Assembly: GCA_009602725.1 (NCBI GenBank)
Contig: WELB01000211.1
Location: 1 to 42,034 of the forward strand
Reading direction: 5' to 3'
Source: Spirogloea muscicola
Taxonomy: Eukaryota; Streptophyta; Zygnematophyceae; Spirogloeales; Spirogloeaceae
Length of the DNA: 42,034 bases
Made by a program: the position numbers and the translations under genes. Shown piece by piece: positions 1 through 10,413 of the stretch. The notes under the pieces are model-generated. The model was not told where the DNA came from and searched no databases. It saw nothing but the letters and a program-made list of their open reading frames with translations. The first letter of the stretch is position 1, and the number at the start of each line of letters is the position of its first letter.

Positions 1-1
1 C

Positions 2-1069
2 AAGCGAAAGGCTGACAGCCTTCCCCCTCACCGTGCCTACGACCACTCAACTCCATTGGTCCCCGACCGACAACCACCTTGGGGGCCCATCTACTCCCTC
101 TCGGAGGTGGAACTCAAGACTCTGAAGGCGTACCTCGAGGAGAGTCTCGCCAAGGGTTGGATCCGTCCATCCCATTCTCCGGCTGGGGCTCCAATCCTGT
201 TTGTGAAAAAGAAGGACGGCACCTTACGGCCTTGCGTGGACTACCGCGCACTCAATGCCATCACCATCAAAGACCTATGGCCTCTGGATTGTGGGCCATG
301 AGGACGGCTGCGAGTGCGAGGACTGCAGCGAGGGCCGCGTGCTGGCGAAGCGCCTGCGCAAGATGTCGCGCGACAAGCGCAAGAAGGAGGTGGCGCGCGT
401 CCGCCTCAAGCGCCAGATGGCTGAGCGGCTCCGCCGCGGCTTCCTCGGCCTCGGCAGCGCCCCCGGCGGCGAAAGTGAGGAGGGCGCCGGCGAGGCTGAG
501 GGCGGAGCGCCGGATGGCGCCGCTGCTGTCCGCGTGCCAAAGGCCGCCAAGCTGCGCGGGATACACAAGGAGGCCTGGGACCTCGCGGAGTCGCAGTCGG
601 TGGCTCGCACTGCTGATGGCACCGGCGGCCTGCCGGCGTGGCTGGCTGCCGAACGTGCCGCCAGCGAGGCGAGGGCAGCTGCCGGCAGCAGTGGCGGTGG
701 TGCAGGCCCTGGCTTCTTGAACTTGTCCGGCATTCAGGAGGAGGACGACCCTGCACTGAAACTCCCGCCACGGCGGCTGCCAGCCGACTTCCTGGCGCTT
801 GGCACCTGCCTCTTTGCCACGCCCCCACCGCGCAAACAGAACGACACTGGAGGAGGGACTAGTGAGCTCGTCGACTGGCCGGCGGCAGTGATCAGAGCAG
901 CGGTGCGGCAGTGCCTCCTTCCGAGCGGCAGCAAGGCCTCGGCATCCTCTCCCTCTGATCTCGGAGCTGTTGGACCGGGTACGAGATGCAAAGATCTTCA
1001 CAAAAGTGGACTTGAGGAACGCTTACCAGTTGGTCCGGATCGCTTCGGGTGAGGAATGGAAGACGGCAG
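2..1069 (+). pseudogene. Ty3/Gypsy reverse transcriptase fragment, split by an insertion
   Basis: Two in-frame pieces of one RT lie at 2-286 and 958-1069. The first has the N-terminal RT blocks ([28 protein letters not shown]). The second continues at the next conserved block ([15 protein letters not shown]) and fades after EEWKT. The pieces read through in one frame if bases 287-957 are left out. The element runs off the left edge of the window. Its RT differs clearly from the two other LTR families here (WGPIY and NAYQLVRI instead of FRPMY and SGYHQIRI), so it is a third lineage. Nothing of the RT catalytic YLDD block, RNase H or integrase follows; LTR debris of family A replaces them. It is dead. 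Confidence 0.85.
287..957 (+). other. 671-bp foreign segment with a long ORF inserted in the RT
   Basis: This segment is flanked by the 6-bp direct repeat CCTCTG (281-286 and 952-957). Removing one repeat plus the segment restores the RT exactly. One plus-strand frame is open throughout (ORF 255-1052). It encodes a hydrophilic protein with a CECEDC cysteine cluster, a basic stretch rich in R and K (about 346-440), an Ala/Gly/Glu-rich middle, and a more ordered end ([18 protein letters not shown]). I do not recognise the family. No terminal inverted repeats are visible. High GC also keeps minus-strand frames open, so coding on the plus strand is likely but not certain. It may be a captured piece of host gene or filler DNA from break repair. 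Confidence 0.6.
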
Positions 1070-1077
1070 TACGCGCG

Positions 1078-1642
1078 GTGCGCCCCGCTGTATCCTCATT
1101 GTGCGGGTCCGCTCTTCAGGGGCCGGACCTTGGGGGCTACCGCGCCGGTCATATCCCCACTGTACTGGTCCACTCCTTCGGGGGCCGGACCTTGGGGCTA
1201 CCCTCGTCACACCTCCGGGGAGGGTGGCAGGTGGAACGCTACAAGGAGTAGGCCGAGGCCAGAGTCTTCAGTCGAACCAGTGACGCCCAGAGAGAGGCAT
1301 AGCCCTGCTTGCCTGCTGCTGCAGCCGCCGCCCCAGCTCTGCTGCTGCCGTCTGCTGCCCAGCCCGTCGCCGCAGCCCATCGCTACGGACATCGTCGGCT
1401 CTTCGTAAGTGCCACGGTTACGCCCCATCTGGGGCCAGCTACTAACCGAGACCCTCTGTAGAGTCGCCGCCTTCTGGCAGCGCCTCAGAGTAAGACTTTC
1501 GCTGTGCTATGTGATGCACTTGAGTACACCGTGTGAGTTGGCGCTCCACTATTTAGGGTTGGTATTTCCTAAACCCCCTAGGTCCGATTTCAATAAGGAC
1601 GTACTAACCCCTAAGTGCGTGGACAGGGATCAGGACGTCACA
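1078..1642 (+). repeat. LTR fragment, family A1-like
   Basis: The segment shares its order of blocks with the A1 LTRs at 2916 and 16698: a GTCACAC..GGGGAGGGTGGCAGGTGGAACGC block, then GAGAGAGGCATAGCC, then CTGCTGCTGC-rich sequence, then CTCTGTAGAGTCGCCGCC, and it ends in GACGTCACA. The 5' part including the TGTAAC start is missing. It is more diverged than the other copies. Confidence 0.6.
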
Positions 1643-2314
1643 CTCTTGGACTTATGGCCGCATGGCCTCGGTCCTGTGTCCTCATTGCCCCAGTCCCTTG
1701 TCCCCGTGAGCCAGGCTATTGGCTTGGCCCACCACGCCCTTGGCGCTAGTCACTGTGCAGCGCGCCAGTTTCTTGGACTCGCGCGCCGGCCTCTTGGCGC
1801 TAGTCCCTTGGACTCGTGCTACAGGCCTCTGGCCCTGTGTGCCAGCCTCTTGTATTCATCGTGTCCCCTTGTCAGGCCCGCCCCTCCAGGGGAGGGCCCT
1901 GGGGGCGACCCTCGTCACACCCTCACGAGAGGGGTGGCAGAAGAACCGCGATTAACACCAGGCCTTGGCCAGATTCCGGAGGAGTCCGACCAACGCCGAG
2001 AGAGACACGGCTCTGCTGCTGCCTAGCCAGCCCCGCTGCTGCCTGCTGCCGCCGTCGCCGCCACAGCTCTGCTGCTGCCGCCTGCTGCCCAGCCCGTCGC
2101 CGCAGCTCGTTGCTGCGGGGCCCGCCGGCTCTCAGTAAGTCTATGGTAGAGTCACCGCCCTAGGGCGGTGCCTCATGGTAAGATTTCCGCTGCGCTCTGT
2201 GCGCGTACGTACGTTGGCGTTCTCTTGTATGAGGGTTCTCCAAAATACCCTATGACCCGAACCCAAACAGGACATACTGATCCTAACTGTGTGACTAGGG
2301 GCAGGGACGTTATA
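1643..2314 (+). repeat. LTR fragment, family A2, 5' truncated
   Basis: This matches the interior and 3' part of the LTR at 20029-21027: GTGAGCCAGGCTATTGGC, the GGCGCTAGTC repeats, GGGCGACCCTCGTCACACC, then the CTGCTGCTGCC tract and the AGTCACCGCCCTAGGGCGG palindromic block. It begins inside the LTR and ends near GGGACGTTATA. It directly abuts an LTR B 3' end. Confidence 0.7.
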
Positions 2315-2441
2315 GCCTGTCTTCCGCTGCGCTATACGCTTTTGCTTCCTTGTCTAGTGGGTTGGCTCCTGAAGCTCCCTACAGCTGAACTCAATAAGGA
2401 CTGCTCTCTTCAACTGCGTGTTTGGGGCGAGGTTCCTTACA
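2315..2441 (+). repeat. 3' end of an LTR B
   Basis: About 127 bp match the last part of the LTR at 11502-12046 (CTGTCTTCCGCTGCGC, then TAGTGGGTTGG, AATAAGGACTGCTC and GGCGAGGTTCCTTACA). A primer binding site follows, so this is the remnant 5' LTR of a family B element whose leader and gag start lie downstream. Confidence 0.75.
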
Positions 2442-2444
2442 ATT

Positions 2445-2457
2445 TGGTATCAGAGGC
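2445..2457 (+). promoter_or_regulatory. Primer binding site (initiator tRNA-Met type)
   Basis: TGGTATCAGAGGC lies 3 nt after the LTR end. It matches the classical site complementary to the 3' end of initiator tRNA-Met that primes minus-strand cDNA in plant LTR elements. Confidence 0.8.
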
Positions 2458-2915
2458 GGTCTTGCATCCATCGCGCTTGTGACTTTTGGTGCTCGCCGCT
2501 GATGATGCAAGGATCACCCTAATATGCTGGCCTGACCTTTTTCTGTCAAAGTTAAAGTGCTTGCCAGATGTTAATCCGTGGGGCGGCTCGACGGAAACGC
2601 CGGGTGCGGAGTCATCTTTGCGCCGTGAGCCAGCGACCAACGCCAGATTGCAGACTGATCCTTGATGACTACTTGCTGCGTTCGCCTCTTTTGAGGTGTG
2701 GCTTGAGCTTGCACCATTTTGTGTTGAGGTCAGTCGTGTGACCAGCATTGATCGTGTGCATCGGTCTTGGTTACATCTGCGGCTGTCTGCCTGCCTGCCG
2801 ATTGAGGTGTGAGGTTGCGCGCTGCCTTGCAAGCTCGCTCGCTGGTGCACCAGTCTGGCGATGTCCTTGTACTGCGGAATGGATTGTGTGATTTGCTGAC
2901 TGTCGGAACCGAGTT

Positions 2916-3613
2916 TGTAACGTTCCCGCCGTTAGGGCGTGCCAACGTTGCGGGAAATCTTCCAGTGTCGTCTCGTCACCGTTGGGGCGTGTCAACGGTG
3001 CCGGTCGATCCGCCGCACCCTGTGTGGCTATTCCCGATGTCGGGCTCGCTCTTGGGCGATCCGCCGCACCCTGTGTGGCTATTCCCGATGTCGGGCTCGC
3101 TCTAGGGCAAGCCCCGCCAAGGGTGGGCCCTTGGAGCTCCCCTCGTCACACACGCTATTTCGTGTCCCCCTTGTTGGGCCCGTCTTTCCGAAGGTGGGCC
3201 CTGGGACGACCCTCGTCACACCCTCGGGGGAGGGGTGGCAGGTGGAACGCTATTTGTAGCCGGCCGAGGCCAGATTGCTCAGTCGGACCAACTCCCGAGA
3301 GAGACACAGCCCGCTGCTGCCTAGCCAGCCCGGCTGCTGCCTGCTGCAGCCGCTGCCGCCACAGCTGTGCTGCTGCCGCCTGCTGCCAGCCCGTCGCCGC
3401 AGCTCATCGCTGTGGGTCCTGCCAGCTCTAAGTAAGTCTATTGGTAGAGTCACCGCCTTAGGGCGGTGCCTCAGGGTAAGACTTCCGCTGCGCTCCGTGC
3501 GCGTATGTGCGTTGGCGTTCTCCTGTATAAGGGGTTGTCTCCAAAACACCCTACATTCAAATCCAAACCAGGACATCCTGACTCCAACTGTGTGTTTAGA
3601 TGCAGAGATGTCA
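2916..3613 (+). mobile_element. Solo LTR, family A1
   Basis: It starts TGTAACGTTCCCGCCG and ends GCAGAGATGTCA. It sits in the family B leader. The flanking pentamers are GAGTT on the left and GGATT on the right, which could be a diverged 5-bp target duplication. It contains a two-copy 51-bp tandem repeat, the purine/CTG-rich transcript leader and the palindromic CCGCCTTAGGGCGG block. No internal region is attached, so it is best read as a solo LTR left by LTR-LTR recombination. Confidence 0.7.
3006..3107 (+). repeat. 51-bp tandem repeat, two copies, inside LTR A1
   Basis: Two near-identical units begin CGATCCGCCGCACCCTG, with period 51 bp (starts 3006 and 3057). The same duplication is present in the antisense A1 LTR at about 17160-17260, so it is part of the A1 subfamily and not a local event. 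Confidence 0.75.
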
Positions 3614-3700
3614 GGATTGATCCCTCAGTGTCCTTCAGACAGCATGGTGTCGCATACCTCCAGTGCGCCGCCAAGCCCTCCTCAGGAGGCAGAGCGGTCG

Positions 3701-4368
3701 TGTGACATTTCTGCCCCTAAACACACAGTAAGAGTCAGCGTGTCCTGGTTTGGATCCGAGCATAGGGTGTTTTGGGCAATCCTCATACAGGAGAACGCCA
3801 ACGCACATACGCGCACAGAGGGCAGCGGAAGTCTTACCCTGAGGCACCGCCCTAGGGCGGTGACTCTACCAATAGCTTTACGGAGACCCAGCGGGGCCCG
3901 CAGCGATGAGCTGCGGCGACGAGCTGGCAGCAGGCGGCAGCGGCAGAGCTGTGGCGGCGGCGGCAGCAGCAGGCAGCAGCGGGGCTGGCTAGGCAGCAGC
4001 AGGGCTGTGTCTCTCTCGGGCGTTGGTCGGACACCGGAGTCTGGCCAAGGCCTACTCCTTATAGCCGGTCTCCTGCTCATAAGCTTGAGCAAATACTTGT
4101 CTGGGGTAATAATAACAGATGTACACAGCGATAAGGTGCTGACTCAACTGACCAGCGCCAAGAGGCCGGCGCGCGAGTCCAAGGGACTGGCGCGCTGCAC
4201 AGTGACTAGCGCCAAGGAGGTGGTGCACCAGGCCAATAGCCTGGCTCACGGGGCCAAGGGACTGAGGCCATGCAGCCATGAGGCCGGAGGCCATGCGGCC
4301 ATGAGGCCAAGAGAGCTGGCCAATCCGGCCAGCCCGCAGGGTACTGCTGAGGGAGAGCTGGCCCACCC
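3701..4368 (-). repeat. LTR A2, antisense, 5' part missing
   Basis: Read on the minus strand, it ends at 3701 (TGTCACA) and runs back to 4368, where a second antisense A2 LTR begins inside the GCCCACCC block. It cuts the gag start to its left. Between about 4079 and 4152 the normal LTR sequence (GCCACCCCTCCCC and what follows) is replaced by an unrelated AT-richer stretch (CTCATAAGCTTGAGC to GCTGACTCAACTGAC). Confidence 0.7.
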
Positions 4369-5260
4369 TGTGACATCTCTGCTCTTTATCACACAGTTAG
4401 AGTCAGAATGTCCTGGTTTGGATCCGAGCATAGGGTGTTTTGGAGACAACCCTCATACAGGAGAACGCCAACGCACATACGCGCACAGAGCGCAGCGGAA
4501 GTCTTACCCTGAGGCACCGCCCTAGGGCGGTGACTCTACCAATAGACTTACAGAGAGCCGGCAGGGCCCGCAGCGATGAGCTGCGGCGACGAGCTGGCAG
4601 CACACGGCAACAGCAGAGCTGTGGCGGCGGCGGCAGCAGCAGGCTGCAGCGGGGCTGGCTAGGCAGCAGCAGGGCTGTCTCTCTCAAGCGGCGGTCAACT
4701 GAGGAGTCTGACCAAGGCCCACTACTTATAGCGGTTCTCCTGCCACCCCTCCCCTGAGGGTGTGACGAGGGTCAACCCCAAGGCCCTCCCTTGGAGGGGC
4801 GGGCCTGACAAGGGGATACGACAAATACAACAGGCTGGCACACAGGGCCAGTGGCCTTAAGCACAAGTCCAAGGGACTAGCGCCAAGAGGCCGGCGCGCG
4901 AGTCCTAGGGACTGGCGCGCTGGACAGTGACTAGCGCCAAGGAGGTGGCGCGCTAGGCCAATAGCCTGGCTCACGGGGTCAAGGGACTGAGGCCATGCAG
5001 CCATGAGGACGCGAGAGCTGGTCAATCCGGTCGACCCGCGGGGCGCCGGCCTGAGGGAGAGCTGACCCACCCGGCCGGCCTACAGGGCGTGAGCCCGAGG
5101 CGTGGGACAGGGTACGGAGCCCGGGACCCTCGAACCGTACTTAGCTACACGGAGTGCAGCCAAGCCACCCGCACCGTTTGGGACTCCAAACGGTAGATAC
5201 GTTACGCTCATGTAAGGTTATCGCGCGCCGTTGGCACCTCCAAACGGAGGAAACGTTACA
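4369..5260 (-). repeat. LTR A2, antisense, about 892 bp
   Basis: On the minus strand it starts at 5260 with TGTAACGTTTCC and ends at 4369 with TGTCACA. It directly follows (minus strand) the polypurine-like GTGGGGAGGTA and a pol C-terminus. It is therefore the 3' LTR of an antisense family A element whose middle was replaced by the family B element. It contains the TATA-like core, CTG-rich leader and palindromic CCGCCCTAGGGCGG block typical of the family. Confidence 0.8.
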
Positions 5261-5548
5261 TACCTCCCCACTTAGATGTTCACGTCCTCGGGAACAAGAA
5301 GGGAGCACGACAGATACCCAGGGTGTTAAGCCCTGCCTTCCCGGCGGGAAGGTTTTGGACGACGGAGAGAGGAGGCTTGGCCTCCTGTCAAATACTTCTG
5401 GACGCGGGAAGGGCAATTTGGCAAGATTGGCCGCTGGTTCCCAGGTATTGTGCTCAGGCCCAAAGCCGAGCCACTTGATGAGGTACTCACGGGATCTACG
5501 ACGCCCACGGAGAGTGTCCCGGTGTGACAAGATCTCCTCCACTTGAAA
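5261..5548 (-). pseudogene. C-terminus of antisense family A Pol with chromodomain
   Basis: The minus strand from 5548 reads QVEEILSHRD, then EYLIKWLGFGPEHNTWEP. This is a chromodomain with its aromatic and acidic signature, followed by a Ser/Pro/Arg-rich tail. Chromodomains of this group target integration to chromatin marks. The fragment is joined directly to LTR A2 at 5260. Upstream (higher coordinates) it is cut at 5549 by the truncated LTR of the family B element. The rest of Pol is missing. Confidence 0.85.
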
Positions 5549-5549
5549 C

Positions 5550-5638
5550 TGTGTAGTGGGTTGGTCCCTAAACCCCTACAGCCGAACTCAAGAAGGACTG
5601 CTCACCCTAACTGCGTGTGTAGGGCGAGGTTCCTTACA
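5550..5638 (+). repeat. Remnant of the 5' LTR, family B
   Basis: Only the last 89 bp of the 545-bp LTR remain. They match 11958-12046 (GTGTAGTGGGTTGGTCCC to GGTTCCTTACA). The promoter part is gone, so this copy should lack its own transcription start. Confidence 0.85.
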
Positions 5639-5640
5639 TT

Positions 5641-5653
5641 TGGTATCAGAGGC
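5641..5653 (+). promoter_or_regulatory. Primer binding site (initiator tRNA-Met type)
   Basis: TGGTATCAGAGGC lies 2 nt after the LTR end, the same site as at 2445. Confidence 0.85.
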
Positions 5654-6132
5654 GGTCTTGCATCCATCGCGCTTGTGACTTAGTGTGCTCGCCGCTGATG
5701 ATGCAAGGATCACCCTGTTGTGCTGGCCTGACCTTTTTCTGTCAAAGATAAAGTGCTTGCCAGACGTTGGTCCGTGAGGCGGCTCAGCGGAAGCGCCGGG
5801 TGCGGAGCCCTCTTTGCGCAGTGAGCCAGCAACGACCAACGCCGACTGATCCTTGAGGGCCACTTGCTGCGTTCGCTTCTCTTGAGGTGTGGCTTGAGCC
5901 TGCAGCCTTTATGTGGTAAGGTCAGTCGTGTGGCCAGCAGTGACCGTGTGCCTCGGTCCTGGTCATATCTGCGGCTGTCTGCCTGCCTGCTGATTGAGGT
6001 GTGAAGTTGCGCGCTGCCTTGCTTGCTCGCTCGCTGGTGCACCAGTCTTGCGATGTCCTGTATTGCGGTATGGAGTGTGTGATTTGCTGACTGTCGGAGC
6101 CTGAATTGATCACTCAGTGTCCTTCAGCCAGC
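5654..6132 (+). other. Untranslated leader of the family B element
   Basis: About 480 nt lie between the primer site and the Gag ATG. The stretch is conserved with 2458-2915 and has no convincing ORF. By position it would carry the packaging signal; no specific motif can be claimed. Confidence 0.6.
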
Positions 6133-9100
6133 ATGGTATCGCACACCTCCAGTGCGCGGCCCAGCCCTCCTCGGGAGGTAGAGCGGTCGGCTGCTGGGGC
6201 AGCGGCTGCTGCAGGGCCAGCTGCTGCGGCAGTGGCTGCTGCGGAGCACGCCCACGAGGGGCACGCCCACGAGGGGCACGCCCACGAGGGGCACGCCCAC
6301 GAGGGGCACGCCCACGAGGGGCACGCCCACGAGGGGCACGCCCACGAGGGGCACGCCCACGAGGGGCACGCCCACGAGGGGCACGCCCACGAGGGGCACG
6401 CCCACGAGGGGCACGCCCACGAGGGGCACGCCCACGAGGGGCACGCCCACGAGGGGCACGCCCACGAGGGGCACGCCCACGAGGGGCACGTCCACGAGGG
6501 GCACGCCCACGAGGGGCACGCCCACGAGGGGCACGCCCACGAGGGGCACGTCGAGCTGGGAGCCGGAGGCCAGGAGGGCTTGTCGGCTGGGGACTTGCAA
6601 CGCGTTGCACTCCTCACTCGGGATCTGGCAGCAGCCCAGTCGACGACGGACCCAGCGCAATATCGCCTCCTTGCGAGGATCTGCGCGGAGCAGCGCGCCC
6701 TCCTCGTCCGGCAGCGCGCCGAAGAGCGGCGCATGCAAGAGGTGGATGCCTCGTTGCACCTGATGCGCAAGAGCAGTGGCAACCCTGAGCATGGACTTGC
6801 TAGGGCCCATGCACCCCGCCAATTCTCCGGTCACGATGATCGGGGAGGGTTGCAGCCATGGCTGGACGAGATGGACGAATGGTTCGTCTGCTCCAACACG
6901 GACGCGGGGGCACGCGTGCGCCTCGCTGCCACTTACCTCTCAGGGGAGCCCCGGGAGTGGTGGAATACGTTGAGGAAGAGCGCTACGCCCGAGGAGTCCG
7001 GTGGCTGGGACTTCTTCTGCAGCTCGCTTATGTCGGCGTATGGCGACCCACACGCAGAGCTGCGCGCCCGCGATGAGCTGGATGCTCTCCGCATGAGGGG
7101 CGAGGGAAGCGAGGGCTTTGAGCCCTACGTGCAACGATTCCGGCTGCTGCTGTCCAAGCTACGCAGCGAGCCGATGAGGCCAATCGACCAATGCCAGCGA
7201 TTTAAGGCTGGACTGCCTTCTCGCTTTCGCAATTGGGTCGCGGTGGATTCCGCAACGGCACAACCGGTCACGGACTTCACCAAGATGGTGGAGCACGCCC
7301 GCAAGGTGCTCAGCACGCCGGACATTGCCGGTCCGAGCAAGCGCCCCCTGCTGGAGGCAGGCGGCTTTGATGCAGAGCGAAGCAAGAAGCGGTTCGACCC
7401 ACGACACGGCTCGAACGCTCGCCCTCAAGGCGACTTCCCCAAGCCGCGGGTGGAAGGCGCTGGCTGCTTCAAGTGCGGTGCCAAGAGCCATCAGCTCAGG
7501 GACTGCCCGGCGGCAGGTCCCTCACGGCCACGTCCACAGCGCCCTATGGGCCGGGACCAGGGCAATTCCAAGGGCAAGCGTGAGTGCTTGACCCCTGCCT
7601 CTGCAAGGCATCTCATTCAGCCAGACGCACTTGAGCTGTTTGATCTTGCTGGCATTGCTGGCCCGTCAACCAACATACCGGTTGTGCGCTCCATTTCTGC
7701 TTTATTGCAAGGTCTGGAGGCCGGAGGGCCTCTGTTTGTGTGGGTTGCCCACAATGACTTGCAAGAGGCTGCAGATATCTATCTGAGCTGGCCTGAGTGC
7801 CGTCGGCCTGAAGAAATGCTGTTCTTCATTGTGCCACAGAAGCGCGGCGTGGTTGATCAAGCTCCGCTCGGGATGTCGCTGTTGTGCTCGCACGAGGCGG
7901 GACACAGGCTCCTTAGGCGCAGTGTTGATGCCACTCGGCTTAGGCCTTACCCGACAGCGGTCAGGGTATATGTCGCTCGCACCCCATTCCTTGGCAGTGT
8001 CCATGGGGGACACACTATGCTTTTTGAGGGGCTGGTTGCTGCGGCACCAGCGAGGATCCTCATAGACACAGGGGCCTCAGTGTCTTTCGTCAAAAGGGAT
8101 TTGGTGTGCTCCGCTGGCTTGCATTTGCAAGCAGATGGCCTGCCTAGAGTGCAATTGGCCGATGGTCACCCAACCGCTGTGTTGGGCCTGTGCAAGGTTC
8201 CCATTCGCATCCAGCAATACAAAGCCGAGGTGCCTTGTTATGCCATTGCGTTGACTGTCGCCTTTGATGTGATATTGGGAGATGATTGGCTTTGCGCCAC
8301 ATCAGCATGCCTTGATTTTAAACGCCATACTTGCACGGTACAACGTGGCGCACGGCGCTTTGTCCTTTGCAAGCAGCTTCCCTGTGCACCGCCGCTGGCG
8401 GCAGGGGCTTCCATTCTGCTATCCGCCATGCAGATGAAGCGATTGATTCACAAGAGCACTGTCCAGATGGCATTTCTTGTGATGGTGGCGTTGAAAGACG
8501 AGTCTAAGCCTGACTTGTGTGTGAATGCTGCGAATTCACATGGCGGGGTTCTTGATAAACTGCTGGAAGAGTTTGCGGATGTGTTTCCCGACTCTCTTCC
8601 GGACGGTCTACCTCCTCACCGAGGTGTGGCTCATACAATTCCATTGGAGCCAGGCGCCAACCCGCCTTTCCGTCCCATGTACCGGCTGAGCCCTCTCGAA
8701 TTTCGAGAAATGCAATCCCAGGTCGAGGACCTGCTGGCGAAGGGCTACATTGAGCCATCTCAGTCGCCATACGGAGCACCCATCCTCTTTGTCAAAAAGA
8801 AGGATGGCACTCTACGGATGTGCATTGATTATCGGGCTTTGAATAAGCTGACTATCAAGAACCGATACCCATTGCCTCGGATAGATGATCTATTCGATTG
8901 GCTCGCAGGGGCTACGGTGTTTAGCTCCCTGGACCTTGCAAGTGGGTATCACCAAATTCGAATCACGCCTGCGGATGTTCCAAAGTCGGCATTTCGTACG
9001 CCGCTTGGACATTTTCAGTTCAAGGTGCTGAGCTTTGGTTTGACCAATGCACCGGCTACGTTCCAGGCGGTGATGTCGAGGGTCTTTGGCCCCCTGCTCT

Positions 9101-10413
9101 ACCATTTTGTGCTGGTTTACTTGGATGACATACTGGTGTTCAGCAAAACGCCTGAAGATCACGTGAAGCACCTGCGCCAAGTGCTGCAGTTGCTGCGTGA
9201 AAATCAATTGTATGCCAAGCGGTCCAAGTGCGCAATTAACCAGCCAGAGCTGACATACCTCGGGCATGTCGTGGGCAAAGACGGCATACGTGTCGACCCC
9301 AAGAAGACTTCGGTCGTACGGGATTGGCCTGTGCCACAAACTGTGCCTCAATTGCGCTCCTTTTTGGGATTCGCAAATTATTTCCGAAAGTTCCTACAAG
9401 GCTATGGGAACTTGGCACTTCCTCTTACGAAGCTGACTCGTAAGGACGTACCTTGGGATTGGTCGTCCGAATGCCGGACGGCATTTGAGGGAATACAGCA
9501 GGCGTTGACATCTCCGCCTGTGCTGGCCTTTCCTCGTGAAGGCGTGCCATATGAACTCGTCTGCGATGCCTCTTTGACCGGCATTGGTGCCGTGCTCTTG
9601 CAAGAGGGTCACCCGTTAGCGTTTGAGAGCCGCCTGCTGATCCCTGCAGAGCGAAATTACACTACGGGCGAGCAGGAATTGCTGGCTGTGGTGCACGCCT
9701 TACGTGTCTGGCGTTGCTACCTGGAAGGTGTGGCATTTACGGTTGTCACGGATCATTGCCCGTTGACATATTTCCACACGCAGCAGCATTTGACTAGGCG
9801 TCAAGCTCGATGGGCTGAGTGCATGGCACAATTCGATTTCCAGTGGGTTTATCGCCCTGGACGTCTTAATGTTGCAGACCCTGTGAGTCGCAACATTCGC
9901 GGCGCTGATGCGTTGGCTTCCTTGAATGCTTCTGGAGTGCGGGCTACAGGACTGCGTCCGACTCGTCAAGCTTCTCGGCACACCACGGCTGAGCTCTCTG
10001 AGCTCTATGTGCGTATCCGTAAAGGGTATGGCACAGACCCATGGTTTGCTGACGCCGCCAACGTAAGCACCCTCACTGATGACAAAGGCTTCTGGTGGCA
10101 AGGTGACGCTATTGTGGTCCCCAACTGCAATGCCTTGCGCACAGACATAATGCAGGAGCTGCATGATACGCCTTACAGTGGTCATTTGGGAGTGAGCAAA
10201 ACCAAACAGGCTGTGCGACGCCTCTTTTGGTGGAAGGGCTTTTCATCCCAGGTGCGCGCTTTTGTGGCAAGCTGTGCCACATGCCAGCGTAGTAAGGCAA
10301 ACTCTGGCAAGCCTGCCGGATTACTTCAGCCTTTGCAGATTCCGGAGCGGAATTGGTCTGATGTTAGTGTGGATTTTATCACACAATTGCCTAAAGACGC
10401 GGAATGGCTATGA
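6133..10413 (+). CDS. Gag-Pol polyprotein (Gag, protease, RT, RNase H, integrase start)
   Basis: One 1426-residue frame, starting at the first ATG (MVSHTSS), which is conserved with 3644. Residues 39-138 are 20 HAHEG-type units. About 228-400 are Retrotrans_gag ([12 protein letters not shown], then REWW). 445-458 is a CX2CX4HX4C zinc knuckle. About 480-640 is an unassigned linker. The protease DTGA is at 645-648. RT starts at about 813, with YLDD at 996-999. RNase H is at about 1140-1240 (VCDAS, TDHCPL). The integrase HHCC finger is at about 1343-1385, and the first catalytic Asp is 1414. The frame then shifts near 10395 and ends early. There is no stop or frameshift between gag and pol, so Pol is made as a single fusion. 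The gene is otherwise open, which indicates recent activity. Confidence 0.9.
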   Translation: MVSHTSSARPSPPREVERSAAGAAAAAGPAAAAVAAAEHAHEGHAHEGHAHEGHAHEGHAHEGHAHEGHAHEGHAHEGHAHEGHAHEGHAHEGHAHEGHAHEGHAHEGHAHEGHAHEGHVHEGHAHEGHAHEGHAHEGHVELGAGGQEGLSAGDLQRVALLTRDLAAAQSTTDPAQYRLLARICAEQRALLVRQRAEERRMQEVDASLHLMRKSSGNPEHGLARAHAPRQFSGHDDRGGLQPWLDEMDEWFVCSNTDAGARVRLAATYLSGEPREWWNTLRKSATPEESGGWDFFCSSLMSAYGDPHAELRARDELDALRMRGEGSEGFEPYVQRFRLLLSKLRSEPMRPIDQCQRFKAGLPSRFRNWVAVDSATAQPVTDFTKMVEHARKVLSTPDIAGPSKRPLLEAGGFDAERSKKRFDPRHGSNARPQGDFPKPRVEGAGCFKCGAKSHQLRDCPAAGPSRPRPQRPMGRDQGNSKGKRECLTPASARHLIQPDALELFDLAGIAGPSTNIPVVRSISALLQGLEAGGPLFVWVAHNDLQEAADIYLSWPECRRPEEMLFFIVPQKRGVVDQAPLGMSLLCSHEAGHRLLRRSVDATRLRPYPTAVRVYVARTPFLGSVHGGHTMLFEGLVAAAPARILIDTGASVSFVKRDLVCSAGLHLQADGLPRVQLADGHPTAVLGLCKVPIRIQQYKAEVPCYAIALTVAFDVILGDDWLCATSACLDFKRHTCTVQRGARRFVLCKQLPCAPPLAAGASILLSAMQMKRLIHKSTVQMAFLVMVALKDESKPDLCVNAANSHGGVLDKLLEEFADVFPDSLPDGLPPHRGVAHTIPLEPGANPPFRPMYRLSPLEFREMQSQVEDLLAKGYIEPSQSPYGAPILFVKKKDGTLRMCIDYRALNKLTIKNRYPLPRIDDLFDWLAGATVFSSLDLASGYHQIRITPADVPKSAFRTPLGHFQFKVLSFGLTNAPATFQAVMSRVFGPLLYHFVLVYLDDILVFSKTPEDHVKHLRQVLQLLRENQLYAKRSKCAINQPELTYLGHVVGKDGIRVDPKKTSVVRDWPVPQTVPQLRSFLGFANYFRKFLQGYGNLALPLTKLTRKDVPWDWSSECRTAFEGIQQALTSPPVLAFPREGVPYELVCDASLTGIGAVLLQEGHPLAFESRLLIPAERNYTTGEQELLAVVHALRVWRCYLEGVAFTVVTDHCPLTYFHTQQHLTRRQARWAECMAQFDFQWVYRPGRLNVADPVSRNIRGADALASLNASGVRATGLRPTRQASRHTTAELSELYVRIRKGYGTDPWFADAANVSTLTDDKGFWWQGDAIVVPNCNALRTDIMQELHDTPYSGHLGVSKTKQAVRRLFWWKGFSSQVRAFVASCATCQRSKANSGKPAGLLQPLQIPERNWSDVSVDFITQLPKDAEWL
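6247..6546 (+). repeat. 15-bp minisatellite encoding 20 HAHEG units in Gag
   Basis: Twenty perfect or near-perfect copies of CACGCCCACGAGGGG sit in frame. Units 17 and the partial unit after 20 have GTC for GCC (Val for Ala). The near identity at synonymous sites shows recent slippage or unequal exchange. The encoded tract is 40% His and 20% Glu. All six frames stay open because the period is a multiple of three. Confidence 0.95.

Larger units (their letters stand above)
2458..3700 (+). pseudogene. Family B leader and gag start, interrupted by a solo LTR
   Basis: 2458-2915 is the untranslated leader of a family B element, closely similar to 5654-6100. A solo LTR A1 (2916-3613) interrupts it. 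The leader then resumes and reaches the Gag start codon at 3644 ([19 protein letters not shown]), the same start as the intact copy at 6133. After 19 codons the frame is cut at 3700 by an antisense LTR A2. The rest of the element is absent here. Confidence 0.75.

Noticed and set aside
267-1001. Minus-strand ORFs over the inserted segment
   Set aside because: They are shadows of GC-rich sequence. The plus frame has charged and aromatic residues in a more protein-like order, though this is not decisive.
6247-6546. CRISPR-like array
   Set aside because: The 15-bp units are contiguous with no spacers, lie inside Gag and keep frame. It is a coding minisatellite in a eukaryotic element.
6110-6834. 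Long ORFs on the other frames across the HAHEG repeat
   Set aside because: They are open only because the 15-bp period keeps every frame free of stops. No domain is seen in them.
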